Shown: positions 14,959 to 28,391, numbered from the stretch's first letter. The stretch is DNA of 64,000 bases from Neelides folsomi (GCA_034687125.1 JAQGBZ010000076.1:124001-188000); one strand, 5' to 3'. Made by a program: numbers and translations. The notes: generated from the letters alone by a model not told the origin.

Positions 14959-15878
14959 TTTCAAGCCTTAAAGATCATTCAGTTTTGAGAAAATATAAAA
15001 TAAGTTATACACAATAACACAATATACTGGTATACACAATATATGTGTAAATCTCACTAATAACTCTCAAATAGAATTTTAAATTATAATTATCTTGCAT
15101 GAAATAATAATAATATCTATTACATATTTATATTAACTTTATTATATCAAATATTTTAAACTGTACTCCGCATTAATGCTTTACGTTCAAGGAATCTAAT
15201 TAACATAGATAAAAAACAATTTTATATTTATGTATATTACTAAGATAATATAACTATTTTTAATATTTGTTGATTACAAAATCTCAAGAACCTACATATA
15301 TTAGTACACCCATCATTATCAATATTCTTCTATAAAAACATTTATTCGAAAACTACTTAAGTATAACAAAGTTGAAATATAGAAGTTAACATTAAGTTAT
15401 GTAGGCATCACGTAAATTATAAAGTATGCCTAATGTCTAGTATGTATTACACATTGAAAGGGTTGAAGTTGAAGATTTATTTTATTATCACTTTTAGTTT
15501 TCTAACTCCCTCCAGTCATTCAATTCATTTAATTAAGTAAAATTTCATTTTATGAAGGTTAACTATGATAGTTGGTAATTTTAGTAAGTAGTAATGACCT
15601 CTTGGATGTTATCTGTAAAATGAAATTATGATATCGATCCTTAATATTATAAGTTTTTTTATTCAATTATGCATGTTGAATAAAAACATTAAAGCCTTAA
15701 CAGAATGTGAATGTAACATTTTTTATAATTTCTGCAAAATTTAAAATATTCATAATTAGTACCTTAATCATTTTACTCTACGTTATATAATAGGTATATT
15801 TGCTTAATAAAACGATATACAATATGTTTTTGCATATGAATTAAAAGTAAAAACTAGATAAGTATAATGAATTTATAT

Positions 15879-17226
15879 TTATATTACATCTGCAATTTGT
15901 AAACTACTGGTTAGAAGTATTTTCCCAATTTCAAATGATTTGCAAGGTACGAAGTTATCTATTCCAACATAACAGATTGATTTTGTAGGATCAAACATGT
16001 GTGAATTGAAGCAATCGCTTATTTTTATAACTCCGTCAAAAAAAATTTTATAGCATTTCCTAGTTTTATCAATTACAGCTCGAAGCACACGAGGACGGTC
16101 ATTAGTGATGTTTTTAGAAATATCAAAACAATTAGAATATGCAGGGGTATTTAAATTATTTCCATTAGATAAACACATACTCCAATTTGAAGTAAGCCAA
16201 ATCTTAAAAGTTCACCAACTGGAGTATATTTTCCAATTTGAAATTTTGTATTGCAGTCAAGTAAAGATACAAATGTTCCACCGCACCAATTATGCGATCT
16301 AATTGTATATTGAAGAATTAATTCTTTATTATGAAAGGAATAATTTGGAAAATTTCTATAAATAGATTGGAATTCTGCATTCTTGGTGTTAAAAACAATA
16401 ATTCCCGATTCGATAGATTTCGATTTTTCAAATTTAAACGGTGTCGAATTTTTGAAAGTTGGTTTCCAACGTTGGACAAAAGATTCATTACCAATATCAT
16501 CAAATGTCTCATAAAATGCAATTTCCTCTGACAATTTTAAATCATTTGCAATGATTTGGCTTGAATTCGTATTTAAAATTGTATTTTCAAAGTTTTGAGT
16601 TTCAATTTTTATATCGGATAGTTTTCCCTCCATGTCAATGGTTTTTATTAAGTTTTGTTCTTTCGTAATTTTGTTCAAATTTGCATAAATTTTTTTACTC
16701 GTCCTTTTAATATTTTTTTTATTTATAGCAATTGTTTGCTTAAGAATGTTTTCCAAATTTGTATCCCCTTTCATTTGGAGTTCGATTGTATTTTTAAGCG
16801 ATTCCTCAATCATTTTAATTCTAGAAATCTATTTTAAAATATCATTTAAAATAGATTTACATTAGCCATTTCTATATTTTATATTTAATTATATCATGTG
16901 AAAAAAAATTTTAAAATTTTAAACAAAGATTCGTTAAAGCGATGCATTTGTTTTTATATTTATAATTTTATTCTCACCAATTGAGTAATTAATTCATTCA
17001 TTTCATCAATATTACGGATAGCCTTTAAAATTTATTTTTTTATTAATTAATCTTCAAGGGTATCATTCTAATTTAATTGTATAAACAAAGTTATTTATTA
17101 ATAAAATATTATTTGAATAAAATGCAAGCATTTCTACTAGCTTTTATATAAACTTATTTGACTTTGTTGAATATTTATTGAAAGAAATAAGAAATAAATC
17201 AAAAACGAATTCTTCATAAAATGCAT
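15879..17226 (-). pseudogene. Calreticulin-like coiled-coil protein, decaying tandem copy B
   Basis: This is homologous to copy A along its length: a signal-peptide exon near 17226-17158 (MHFMKNSFLIYFLFLSINIQ), a small exon with AIRNIDEMNELITQL near 17020-16979, and a large exon starting at 16828. Three lesions are visible. The first exon ends CAA|ATAAGT where copy A has CAA|GTAAGT, so the donor G is mutated. I cannot find the 11-residue third exon (ELKIGNLDSIL in copy A). The large exon changes frame near 16180-16190: one frame closes after GELLRFGLLQIG, and the rest (NDRPRVLRAVIDKTRKCYKI onward, ending LQIADVI at 15879) continues in another. The globular-domain landmarks are otherwise kept. 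It is probably a recent pseudogene; an assembly error could explain the frameshift but not the other two lesions. Confidence 0.7.
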
Positions 17227-20200
17227 TTTCAAGTTTAAAAGATCAATATTGAGAAAATTATTTAAATTTAAATTATACACGATGTCACTGATCTCGAATA
17301 GAATTTTGAATTTTGAAAATTTAAGAACGAAATATTAAGTGGTTTAATCATACCAATTTTTAATTTTAATTTTAAACTTTGCTTACCATTTAATCTATAA
17401 TATATTACACTTAATGAATCTAAATAACTAACATTAAATATTATAAACTACTATATCTTTAATATTTGTTGATTACAAAATCTCAAGGTATATCAATCAA
17501 TATTCTTTCATAAAAGCATATCTTCTTATATCTACAATAACTATAATTAACATAGTTCTTACAAATATCAAAGTTTAGATATGTATACAAGTGCACATTT
17601 ATGTATAGCATAGTATAAATAATAATATATATGCCCAGTATCTACTTATTTGAGCCAACAAGGATTGAAGTTAGAGGCTTCTTTTATTATCACTTTTAAA
17701 GTTTCAACTCATGACCTTAAAATCAATTCAATTTGCTTTATTTTATCAACCAACTAAAAATTAATGTTAAATTCAGTGAGATTAAAACTTCGTATTCCAA
17801 CGTTAAAATTTATTGAATGGATTCTTTAATATTTATATACTAAATATAACATGTACATAAATGAATGGAAAAGTGTTTCGAAATTGTAGTAATTATAGTT
17901 AAGATGAAAATAAGTAAAAATTGTATAAGAAATCCCAATGTACAATCTTGATATGCGCAGTTCCTCGCGAATGTTATTGAAAGCTTCGCACACCTGTCTT
18001 AAGGAATTTGGTCCATGCGGAGTTGAAAGTTTTCCATTACATGTGTTTTTGGACCTTTTTCACGATTTTGAAATTCAGGAGATTGAGGGAGAGATTTGGA
18101 TTCTTTGGGGGTGACAAATGTGTTTGGGTTTCCATGAATTGATTTAAATGCGAGCGGTGGATTTTGGATCCATAATCTTGGATGGGCCCGACCCACTTCG
18201 GCTCCAAATGAATTAAAATGAGTGCGGGAGGATTGAGTTGGACGCAAGGGAAAAGTTTGGTCCCAGCCATCGGCCGCATCAGCTCAAATCCGAAAAATCT
18301 CATAAATATTTATCATGGGGAACAGAAGGTGGCAAAATTTGGGGAGGGATCGTGAAATATGAATTGAGGAAGTTCGGAGGGCCCAACCTTTTAACGCAAA
18401 TTCTCTTACATGTGGTTTCAAGGGGAAAGTTCTTACAAAGCGAAAGCTTCTTATCTTTTCACTAAACCCCTCAAACTACACAAAAGCCGAAATTCAAATC
18501 AAACAAATGCTACAGGCGTCTATCCATCTGAATTAGAAACTTTTTAATTAGGAAGGGGGAAACAACCCATGGGCTCCTAAATCATAACTTTTAAATTTTT
18601 TATATTTTTCTTTACAAAAATTTTATTTTTCTTTCTTTAAAAATTGTTTACAACAAAAATTTGAAATAGTCTGACATTGACAAAATAATCCTACTTACAA
18701 GTGGTCCAAGTTTAACATTTTTAAAAATCCACCATTGATAAATTTGGATAATCCGCCATTAAAAAAATTAAAATATTGAATAAAATATTAAATATTGATC
18801 ATAATTTTTATAAATTTTTTTCACTGTATTTAGTTAAAATAGATTTTTATTCAAGTTTAGATCTTTACGTTTTTTATTTGATCAAATAAATAGCCAATAA
18901 TAAAGGAATGCATTAAGGCCCCTTGGATTGGTTTAATGGTGGTGAGGAGCCATTTTGATCCCAATGACCCAAAGGAGGAGACAAAAAAGAACTTTTCCCA
19001 TTCACCACGTCATCCCAAAATGATGAAAAAAGAGGAGGAAAAGGGAATCAGAGCGGAAAGGAATTCTACACCTCTGACGTGAAACGGTGAAACGTGTGTG
19101 AGTTCACCAAACGCACCTCTTTGAAAGGAAATTGAAATACCGCGTTAAAAAGTGATTCACTGCGGACGGAGCTCAATCACACTAAAGAGACAAAATTTCT
19201 TTGGACCATTTTCAATCGGAGGGGAAAAGCTTCAAACTCCATCAAAACGATCCGCGGGTTATTACGAGCATTTGAGGGAGTTTAATTAAAAAGCACAACT
19301 TTGTGTGAATCTTGTAATAGGAATGGAAATTCTTCATTGAAGAGTGTGTAGGAAATTTATGAATTGGCGGTAAAATGCCCATTACTAATTTCTCATTAGG
19401 AGTCAACGGAGGGGAAAAATGAAATCCAATTTCCAAATAAAAACTTCTTTCTAAATTTATTAGGAAAACGAAGTTTACGGAGATTCAAACTTGGTACTTA
19501 TTAGTTTACAAAAATTAAAAGTTTGTGATCAAAAGCAACAGATTCTGAATATTGGGAAATGATGGATATTTTATTTAACAGAATTTATCCGATAAACATT
19601 TTAATAACAAAAATAAAAATATTCAATAAAAGAGTAAAATGTGTGAGTGTGGAGTGTGGGATATTCTAGCACTTTCTTTTATATTTAACTAATAGCCTAT
19701 TGATTAATGAGATTACTTTTCATTGTTCTTAAAATTAGTTCAAATTAAGAAATTTTATTGTAAAAGCAGATTATTATTTGCAGATTGTCATTGTTCACTT
19801 GCATGTTGGGAGGTGATTAAAATTTCATCAAAATTCCCATTAATTGCATTGTCAGGAAGTTCATTAACATTGACATGAAAGAAATGAAGCGATTAATTCC
19901 GGACATACGTATTTTGCATTTATGGTACAGCTCTACATACATCGATACGTGGAAAATGATAGTATGAAATGTTGCGCCATTAGCATATGAATAATTAATT
20001 TGCACTCCCAATTAAAAATTATTTAATAAAAAAGTTATTTTATTAAAACATTGTTTTATATGTACGATGTGGTACTATATATTATGTATTATTTATATTT
20101 TACATGTTTACATTACGCTTATGGTTAATATAATCTACTCTTGTGTAGAGTAAGTATTTATTAATTTATATAATATACTATCTACTACCTACTTAAAACT

Positions 20201-20499
20201 TACTGTTTGGAATGTGCTAATTTATTATTTATTATGACATTAAACTGTATTTAAGTATCCCACTACGAAATAAGCCCGTCCATGTATTTCTTACATTTAA
20301 TAGTAAGAATGAATTTCTTTCTCTCTTAACACTTCCGAAGATGAAACTTTATTATTGCCATCTTTGTTCGCTTAAATCAAAATTTAAATTATACATTTTG
20401 AACTCAACATAATGCATCTTTAAGTTAAACTATTTATGAAATTAAAAAATCACATGTGTGAACTATAGCGTGCCTTCCACTCTTTGTAAATGCTTTATT
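17227..20499. other. Intergenic, no gene seen
   Basis: This is AT-rich sequence with GC-richer patches at about 18.0-18.5 kb and 18.9-19.4 kb. Short open frames occur on both strands in those patches, without domain similarity or splice structure. I see nothing I can name. Confidence 0.5.
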
Positions 20500-21355
20500 T
20501 CACATGTTACATTTAAATAGTTTTTCGCTTGTGTGAACTCGAATATGTGTTGTTAAAGTTTCATTCTGTGAAAATTCCTTTTTGCAAATTTTACATTTAA
20601 ATGGTTTTTCACCTGTGTGAATTCGAAGGTGAGTTGTTAAATTTCCACTATTTGATAATGCTTTAGTGCAAAATATGCATTTAAATGATATTTCATTTGT
20701 ATAAACACGAGTAATTGTCATTAAATTTTTGTTGTCAGAATATATTAATTTGTCACGTTTTCGACATCCACGGGTATTTTCTTTTTTGTAACTTGTAATT
20801 TTGTTGATTAAATGATCCTCATTTCCTTTCTCTTCATTACGAATTAAAAATTTGTTAAACCCTTTATACTTTATTTTCTGTTTTTATTTTAATATTAACT
20901 ATCAAAATTATGCTGAAATCAGTTTATAGTTTATAATTTTTTAATTAAATAATAAATGTTTGATACCAAATCGTAGAATAAGAATATATCTGTAGTATAG
21001 TGTAGGCTTGCATTGTAGTAATATTAATTATTTACCATATACCTCTTTTTAAGTTATTTGAAAGATATATAAAATTAAATATTTATTTGAAATAATATTT
21101 TAAGCTTACCTTTAAGCTATTCTATATACTCACCAATTCTTGAAAATGGTCAAAGAGGATTAGATTGATTATTTGATTATCAATGTGGGTAACAATAAAG
21201 AACCTTCTTTTATACTCTATGATAAAAGACCCAGCTTCTACATAGAAAATGTACCCTTTATTTACATCGATATTTAATTCCTAAACAATAAAGATGAGTC
21301 AAGATTACTTACAACTTACAAGTTTAACACCTACAGTATAACAAGCATATATCAT
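20500..21355 (-). pseudogene. C2H2 zinc-finger gene with premature stop at a zinc ligand
   Basis: The exons I can support are 21280-21134 (49 codons, acceptor TTTAG, donor GTGAGT) and 20877-20500, joined in phase 0. A possible first exon is 21355-21320 (MIYACYTVGVKL, donor GTAAGT), which is weak. The N-terminal exon encodes an unfamiliar hydrophobic/aromatic segment (GYIFYVEAGSFIIEYKRRFF, then THIDNQIINLILFDHFQEL). The second exon has a degenerate finger (YSDNKNLMTITRVYT, where both His are replaced) and then two good fingers (FKCIFC..H..H, linker TGEKPFKC, FKCKIC..H..H). A third finger stops at FKCNM-TGA, where TGA stands exactly at the second zinc Cys; NKAFTKSG continues in frame beyond it. 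It is probably a decaying DNA-binding protein. A shortened but functional product is possible. Confidence 0.55.
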
Positions 21356-24192
21356 ATCCTATCATATCATATCACAAATAATATAATTATAGAATAGAGC
21401 ACAAATACACGGATTACATTAAATAACTTTACAATCCGAAACCCTTTGAAAATAAAATTATTTCTGTATCTATATCTAGCATAAAATGCTTTCCTAGTTT
21501 AAACGAGAATTCTAAAACATTTTTTGTTATAAGCATAATATGTTAAGCATTTCACCAATACAATATACCTAATACTGTGTTTATAGATATTATGTGCAAT
21601 TGGAAAAATTCGATTCAATTATAATCAAACTAAAATTTAGCATTGGGACTTTGGTGAATGAATAGAGTTGAGCTTTGGGATTTTGGTCTTCAGTTTAATG
21701 ATTTTTCTCCTTCTGCCTTCAGCGAGGGAAGTGACAATGAAGAATGAATCTTTCACCCAGAGCGCTTTTTCTTATTCTCCCAACAAAATGAGAAAGCGAG
21801 GGAAGTATTGTATAAGTATACCATAGATACCAATGCCATTACATACTTAAATAGTAATAATACTATACTATATATAATATATCTTATGTCTTATGTAGGA
21901 TAAGGATTAATATATGCTATTTTTACCTAATGTAACAACGCCTATTACATGAAAATGCACCAAAATGCATAAACATAATTGTTTTTCTCCCTCGCTGGTG
22001 TTAATTTGAAAACTCCTTCGTAAATAGAAAAATAGTGAAAGCCTCCAGCATTTCTTAACCAACTTTCTTCATCTTTGCCTTGGTCTTTGAGAAAAGGGAA
22101 AAAGATTCAAACCCGTTGCGTGGACACGGACGTTTCCCCCAAGAGGATGAGAAAATGTTTGAAGGATGAAAACAATTCGGATCGATGTGGATTGACGATC
22201 GGAGTGTCAAAAGAGGAAAAAAAGAGTCCAACCACAAGGTTGAGGATGTCGAGATTTGGCAATGACGAAATTCGTCCACAGGAAGCATCACCAGGGATCT
22301 TTTTTAATTAATTTCTTTAATACAATCCGCCCAAAGACCTGTCTTCACAAACTTACCTCAAGGATTCTATTAATTCCTTATATATGTCTAAACCACGCTA
22401 TTAACCCCTATCCCTCCAATATTACAAATACACAATAGCCATTATGTCTTTTCTTTATATAGATCTAAACCATGATATCAATCCTACTTATATAGATTTA
22501 AATCGCGCTACATGAGTACAGGAAACGTCTAGTGAATTTGGGCTAAGTTTTATAAGGACTGAGGGGATTTAAGAAGAAGAAATGGCAAGGAAGATTTAAT
22601 TGATTATTCTCTCTCATAATTCAACCAATCTCCATCAATTCGCATTTTTTTTTAATTAGCTGAGCTTTTATTGCGCATTCTTCATGCTTTATGGTTAATT
22701 AAGTTAATTAAAACTTGGATTAAATTCATAACTTCCCAGAATGCGCCAGGAAGGGAGAATGCATTTTTCCCAATAAATAATGTTCAAAGAGAAAAGGGAA
22801 ATAAATTTTGGAGTTTATTTGGGAGTTTAGGTATAAAATTTTGAAAGTTTGGCAATTGAATTTTGGGAACTTTCGTTTATTGATTTTTTTGACTGCCTTG
22901 AACTTTGGAGGTGGAAAGACAGTTGAGAGTGATGGCGATGGAGAAGAGAAAAAAGCACAGTGAGAGACGCAAGGCGGTTCGCTAATTACTTTGAGAAAGC
23001 AAAGAATAAAGTTTTGACTCACCAAGAAGAAATCTATGTTTTACACTTTATTGACAGGTTAATTAAAGATAACTTTTTTTACAAAATTCAAAACTAACTT
23101 TAACTTCTAATAGTAGTTATCTTGAATAATTGAAAATTGAAATTGAAATCTTCACCAATGACAGTTAAGAAACCTTGCATAAATATTTCATAATTTTAAT
23201 TTTACAATGTATATTATATGTACCAATTTGCCAATTAATATAATAAAAAAATATTAATAAATCTATCTTATTTTTATCAGATGAGTTTGCACAAAATTTG
23301 CTAATATCTTTACAATACATTTTCCAATTAAAACTTAAAAGAATATTATAATTTGCAAATATTTAAATTGAATTTATTTTTCCTCAACTTTCTGCTAAAA
23401 CTAATATGACAAGTTGAATCTCAACGTGTTTTCTGAGAATAAAACCTCCTGTTACTTCAAATTCATTTCGTCAAAGTTTTGGGGAAACTGACCCAGGTTT
23501 ATCTCATCTAACTTGGTTAATATTAGCAGCTAAAAGGAAAAACGTCAAAATGAAGCAAATTAGATTTCTTTCCAAAGTTTCTGACCCCTAATGGAGTCAG
23601 AAGTTGAGGGGAGAAAATTGAACTGCGGTCGGAGTTGATCTGTCAGAATGTCTGGTCTGTTCAAAGTTTCAATTAGCTATTTACCAAAACAGAACCAAAA
23701 AGTCTCAAACCAAATGAATTCAATTTCACTCTCAAAAGTGAAACAACGCACATTTTCACTTTTATTCCTTATTTTACAATTTCACTTATTAAATCCAATT
23801 TTATCTGTTTATTAAAACATGACCTATTAAAGAAAATGGACAACTGAATCAAATAAATGTTTATTTGTATTAATATGAATAAATATAATTAGAATATTTG
23901 GATAATGATTTTATTTTAAAATATATGATTCAATAATTGAATAGAGGTAAACATGTTATAATTTTTTTATTTAAATTAAATAATAAATGGTAAATTATTT
24001 ATAAATTCATCCCAAATATTAGAAAATCATAAATGATTAAATTTTCATTGCTCACTTGTTCACACTACACTCATCATTCGTATCCCACAAATTGAACAAA
24101 GTCGAGTGCTAAATCAATAATTGACTAATTAACTAATAATTAACTAAATTGAATAGAATCACACTTTAGGTTGATCTTTGGTCCAATTATCT
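21356..24192. other. Intergenic, no gene seen
   Basis: This is AT-rich sequence. The stretch 21.6-22.3 kb is slightly GC-richer, with overlapping open frames on both strands and no recognisable protein. A short TATCA/ATCAT-type simple repeat lies near 21352-21376. Confidence 0.5.
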
Positions 24193-27100
24193 TTATAGCT
24201 CGTTGTGCGGTTTGAATTTCCACTTTTGTTTGAGGAAGTGAGCCGCCTTTTCGGCAATCATGAGAACCGAGGGATTGACACCGCTAATTGGAATTGACGG
24301 AATGAGTGAAGCATCAGCCACTCTCAATCCCTTCACTCCCCGCACTCGACACTCGGAATCAAGTACTTCGCCCAAACTTGCAGTCCCAACATAGTCACCC
24401 ATAGACACAATCAAGTGTCGGACATAGCACTCCCAATACAAATCACTTCGGTGTGTGAAGGATTCGCATCCTGGGAATTTCTCCCGACTTAGTTCAGCTT
24501 CTAAGAATTTGTTAAAGCTCGTCGTGTTCTCCACCAAATTCAATCCTAGTTTGATTCCCTCAACAAGAACACGAACGTCTTCATGGTTCTGAAGATATTT
24601 AGGGTCAATGACGGGATAGAGCTGAGGGTCAAGACGACCTAAGGTCACAATCCCACGCTGTTGAGGTCGAGCCAAAGTGACAACAATGTGGAAGGAGTCT
24701 TTGCCTTTGGTCGATGCGTAGTAATTTTTTAAAAGATCTTTATTTAGGCCAAAGCCCTGGGCGAAGATTTCCTCAAATTTTTCAAATCCACCATGACCGA
24801 AGATTGAGAGTTGGAGATTTGGAATTGATGATTTTGAGGATGAGACGAAGCCAGTGGCGTGATAACCAGCGGAAGTAAAAGGCCCCTTCCCGCTTGTAAG
24901 ATATTCTACCATGGATTTCGGCTCAACGTCACGCCCCAACATGAAAGACTGTTGACGTTGGATGAAAAAAGGGCCAAGGAAAACTGACACGTGATCTTGG
25001 AGATTTTCTCCGACAGGTAAATCAGAAATGCATTCGATCTGAAATAATTAGAAATTAAAACTTGAACAGAAATAGCAAACATCAATCCTTTCACATGACA
25101 TGACCTATACAAAATTAAGATTTTAAAAATAATGTTATTTAATATTATTATGATCGACAAAATTAAAAACACAAACTCATGTTTTTATTCCATCGACAAA
25201 CATGGTATTAGGCAAATGAGAAATTCTATAATAAATGTGATGTAAAGTTTAATGATTTAAACTTAAAATTTTTTTTATTAAAAATGGTTTACTTAATTAA
25301 ATAAGATAGAAAAGTTCAAATTTAAACCATTGAATTCTTAAAGGAAACGTTTTTTATAAATCATATATTAGAGATAGATGTTAGCGGTATTTATCCTGAT
25401 ATAAGTTTTTATAAGTCGGGATGAAAGATTTAAAGGTTTAAGAAGTTGAATTTGTTCTTATAAAAGTATTTTGATTTGAAAGGTATAATTCGAACATTGG
25501 AAGTTCTTACCCGACAGTCTTGTAAATGCCTTTTAGGCCCAATTCCAGAGAGCATGAGAATCTTGGGAGTTGCAATGGCTCCAGCGGAGAGAATCACCTC
25601 CTTTTTAGCAAAAGCGAATCTCTTCCTTCCATGCCTTTCGTATTCAACTCCAACCGCCCGTTTCTCATTATTGAACAAAACCTGGAACCAGAACGTTGGC
25701 CGATAAAAAAAGAAGGAAAGTGAAGGGAGGACTCCCATACCAAATATTTCAAAGGCCCCACTTGGACCAAAAACTCAACTCATAAAAAGGAGATTCAAAA
25801 AAGCTCAATAATCTTCCTTTCAAATTAACTTTTACAATATAATACTTTTTGGAGAAAATAATATTTTTGATTTCTGAGCCGGAGAAGAGAAGAATGGGAT
25901 TTATAAGGAAGAGGATGCGGCGGGAATGGAAAAGAGCTTTAAACTCAATTGCACTTCCATTTCAAAAAAGAAATAAAAGGAGTGAATTTCTAACTTTTAT
26001 CTCCAAATTCAACTCACTTTCAGACATTCTCTCCTTTTATGGCCACCATTTTGAAATTTATTTAAATATTTCATTTTCATCTCTCTCTCTATTATTGATC
26101 ACCATTTTGAATTTCCAATATTAAAATATTTATTTTCCAATATTTAAAATATTGAATCAAGTATTCCAATTATATTTATAAAAAGGAATTTAATTAATAA
26201 ATAATTCTAAAATTATACGTATACAGTTCATGAAGATGTATCGTCGTTTTTTAAATCTTTAGTATTAATAAAATGAGAACCAAATTTTAAAATTCTTACT
26301 CTTGTTACATGAGAGAATTTGGAAATTTTGAGCGTGAGACGTTTCCTTATTGGCTTGATATAGGCTGCATATGAACCATGGCGTTTTCCTCTTTTGATGG
26401 GTGAATAGATAACGTCGAAGGCGTCAGTTCCCCATCGTCCATTTAAATCCCTTTTTGAATATCCGAGTTCGAGGGCGGCCCGCACGAATGCCTCAGCCAG
26501 TCCAATATAAGAAGGAACTTGGACCGTCACTTCCCCTCCATGTCCATGCACGTCGTCTGGACTCAAAGGCAAACAAAAAGTTCAACACTTGCCCAAATTC
26601 CGAATAATGCAGCCGCTTGGTTAAGACTTCTTTTTATTACCAAATTCGTATTCGCCGAAAAAGTTTTCGCTCTTTCGGAAATAGGGGAGAAGTCCATCGT
26701 AAGCCCAGCCGGGATCTCCGGTCAAATTCCCCCACTCATCGAAGTCGGAAGGATTCCCGCGGGCGTGAAGGAGATAACCCAAATTGCTGCTCCCACCGAG
26801 ACCTTTACCTGACGACCAACTCCCTTGCTAAATAAAACCACAAGAACAATTTTCAGTTTTTTTCAAATTGCGTTAATTATTTTTTTCTATATTATTTTCA
26901 ATTGTTGTTAGGAATTATGATTAATTGGGCGGAATTCCTTACACGTGTTAAAAATCGGAGTTTTAATAAATCATTTTTATAATCCTAATGACTATTTAAT
27001 ATCACGATGAATCATCTCAATTAATTTCTCATTTAAACATATTATACCTAAACTGTCTTATACCAATGCTTATGAACTCCAATAGGTTTTCAAAATTTTT

Positions 27101-27911
27101 TTATTTATATGTTAAAAAGTTATTTAGGAGTTTTGCCCCATTTGGAACTAAAATTCCAATGAATCATGTTGATGTCTGTTATGGTTGTGGTTATGATGAT
27201 TCATAATATAATTACCTAATCACAATTATAATTTTTATACTAATAATATGTTATTCTTTATATAGTTTAGTTATATAAATGTGACTTTTGAAATATCGTA
27301 CGTATAATACGAATATAGAAATAGAAATACATATAGTATAATATATATTTCCTACATAGATTAGAATGAAAAAATACTTGCATGATTTGGAGATGCGAGT
27401 GAAGCTTGGATTTGAGGAACGGTTTTGTAGTTCCAGTCAATTTGTGAATATTTGCTTAGCGGAAGTGAAAAAAGAGGAACTGCAGAAAAAGGAAATGGTT
27501 CCCCGCCAGCTTCAAGAAGAATAACATCATGATCTTGGGACAATCTATTGGCCAAAACAGAACCCGCCGTTCCGCCACCAACTGAAAATATTTTTTAGCA
27601 AAATTTAGCATAAATGCACTATAAATTAAGCTTGTGTATATTTAATAATAGAGTAAAATATGAATTTGTAAAATGAGGTGTCATGTCAAAAATAAATATA
27701 ATTTAATTTGTTTACCGACAATGAAGTCATATGTGTCTTCCTGTGTGTTCCATGTAAATCCACTTCTCAGTTTGTCATTGATTCTGTCGAGATTGCTCCA
27801 TGCGCCGATGAGAATTGGAATTGCTGGTAAAAGTGAGTATAAGATCGGCGGGAGCCAATTGTGTCTCGAACTCTGCTCGATGAACCGAACGAGGAATCTC
27901 ATGGCGGTCAA
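24193..27911 (-). CDS. GMC-family FAD oxidoreductase (glucose dehydrogenase-like), altered catalytic site
   Basis: Six exons: 27911-27716, 27581-27378, 26823-26628, 26561-26300, 25681-25511 and 25038-24193. The phases close exactly and give 624 residues, normal for the family. A hydrophobic stretch at about 19-39 (WLPPILYSLLPAIPILIGAW) suggests secretion or membrane anchoring. YDFIVVGGGTAGSVLANRL at about residues 60-78 is the FAD dinucleotide-binding motif. GKGLGGSSNLGYLLHARGN is GMC signature 1. SAGAIATPKILMLSGIGP is signature 2, followed by DLPVGENLQDH. GMC enzymes oxidise alcohols or sugars with FAD. In the catalytic loop, where the family has H-P-V-G-T-C, this protein reads D-Y-V-G-T-A, so the catalytic His is absent. 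The second site reads SGVNPSVLMI and may keep its Asn. It is structurally intact but may be inactive or altered in chemistry. Confidence 0.88.
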
Positions 27912-28219
27912 ATTCTACCACTTCACAGAGAAGTGGAAAAATGACTGAACGCTGTTCTGTTCCAAACTCCCTTCAAACAATTAATTGAACTTCAAGAGGA
28001 GGAAAAACAAAGGGAGTTGGCAATGTGAGCTAAATTCCTTAATTAACCTTTTTCATTTTCAATATTTTTCTCATGTCCTTTATAAATTCACATCATTCAA
28101 ACCTACTATATTATATGCCTTGGATTCTATTAACTTTCAATGTGTTTAGTTTATATATCTTTAGCCATTAATATGTACAATATACAATTATAGTTTATAT
28201 GCTTAGGTTTAAGCATATA

Positions 28220-28391
28220 CAAATATGGGCTGGACTTTACTATCCTGAAAAACGTCACAAAACTCCATGGAGCCCCTATCCTCACAATACAAAACCTAAC
28301 CTAACCTAAATAAAGCGAACAATGCATTAACATAGGGGTTCCATGGAGCAGCATGGAGTTTTTCCGGCAAGTAAAGTCTGGCCCAAATATG
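28220..28391. mobile_element. Miniature inverted-repeat element with 8-bp target duplication
   Basis: The element spans 28228-28383 and is flanked by perfect direct repeats CAAATATG (28220-28227 and 28384-28391). The arms are about 58 bp and imperfect: the left begins GGCTGGACTTTACT, and the right, reverse-complemented, begins GGCCAGACTTTACT. Both run to a block containing CTCCATGGA and CCCCTAT. The interior carries three AACCT units. There is no coding capacity. The 8-bp duplication is hAT-like, but the family is not assigned. Confidence 0.8.

Noticed and set aside
24906-25172. Second open frame overlapping the GMC gene
   Set aside because: It is an out-of-frame shadow of the last GMC exon and its intron.
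26562-26627. Stops inside the GMC gene suggesting a pseudogene
   Set aside because: A 66-bp GT-AG intron removes both stops and the phase closes.
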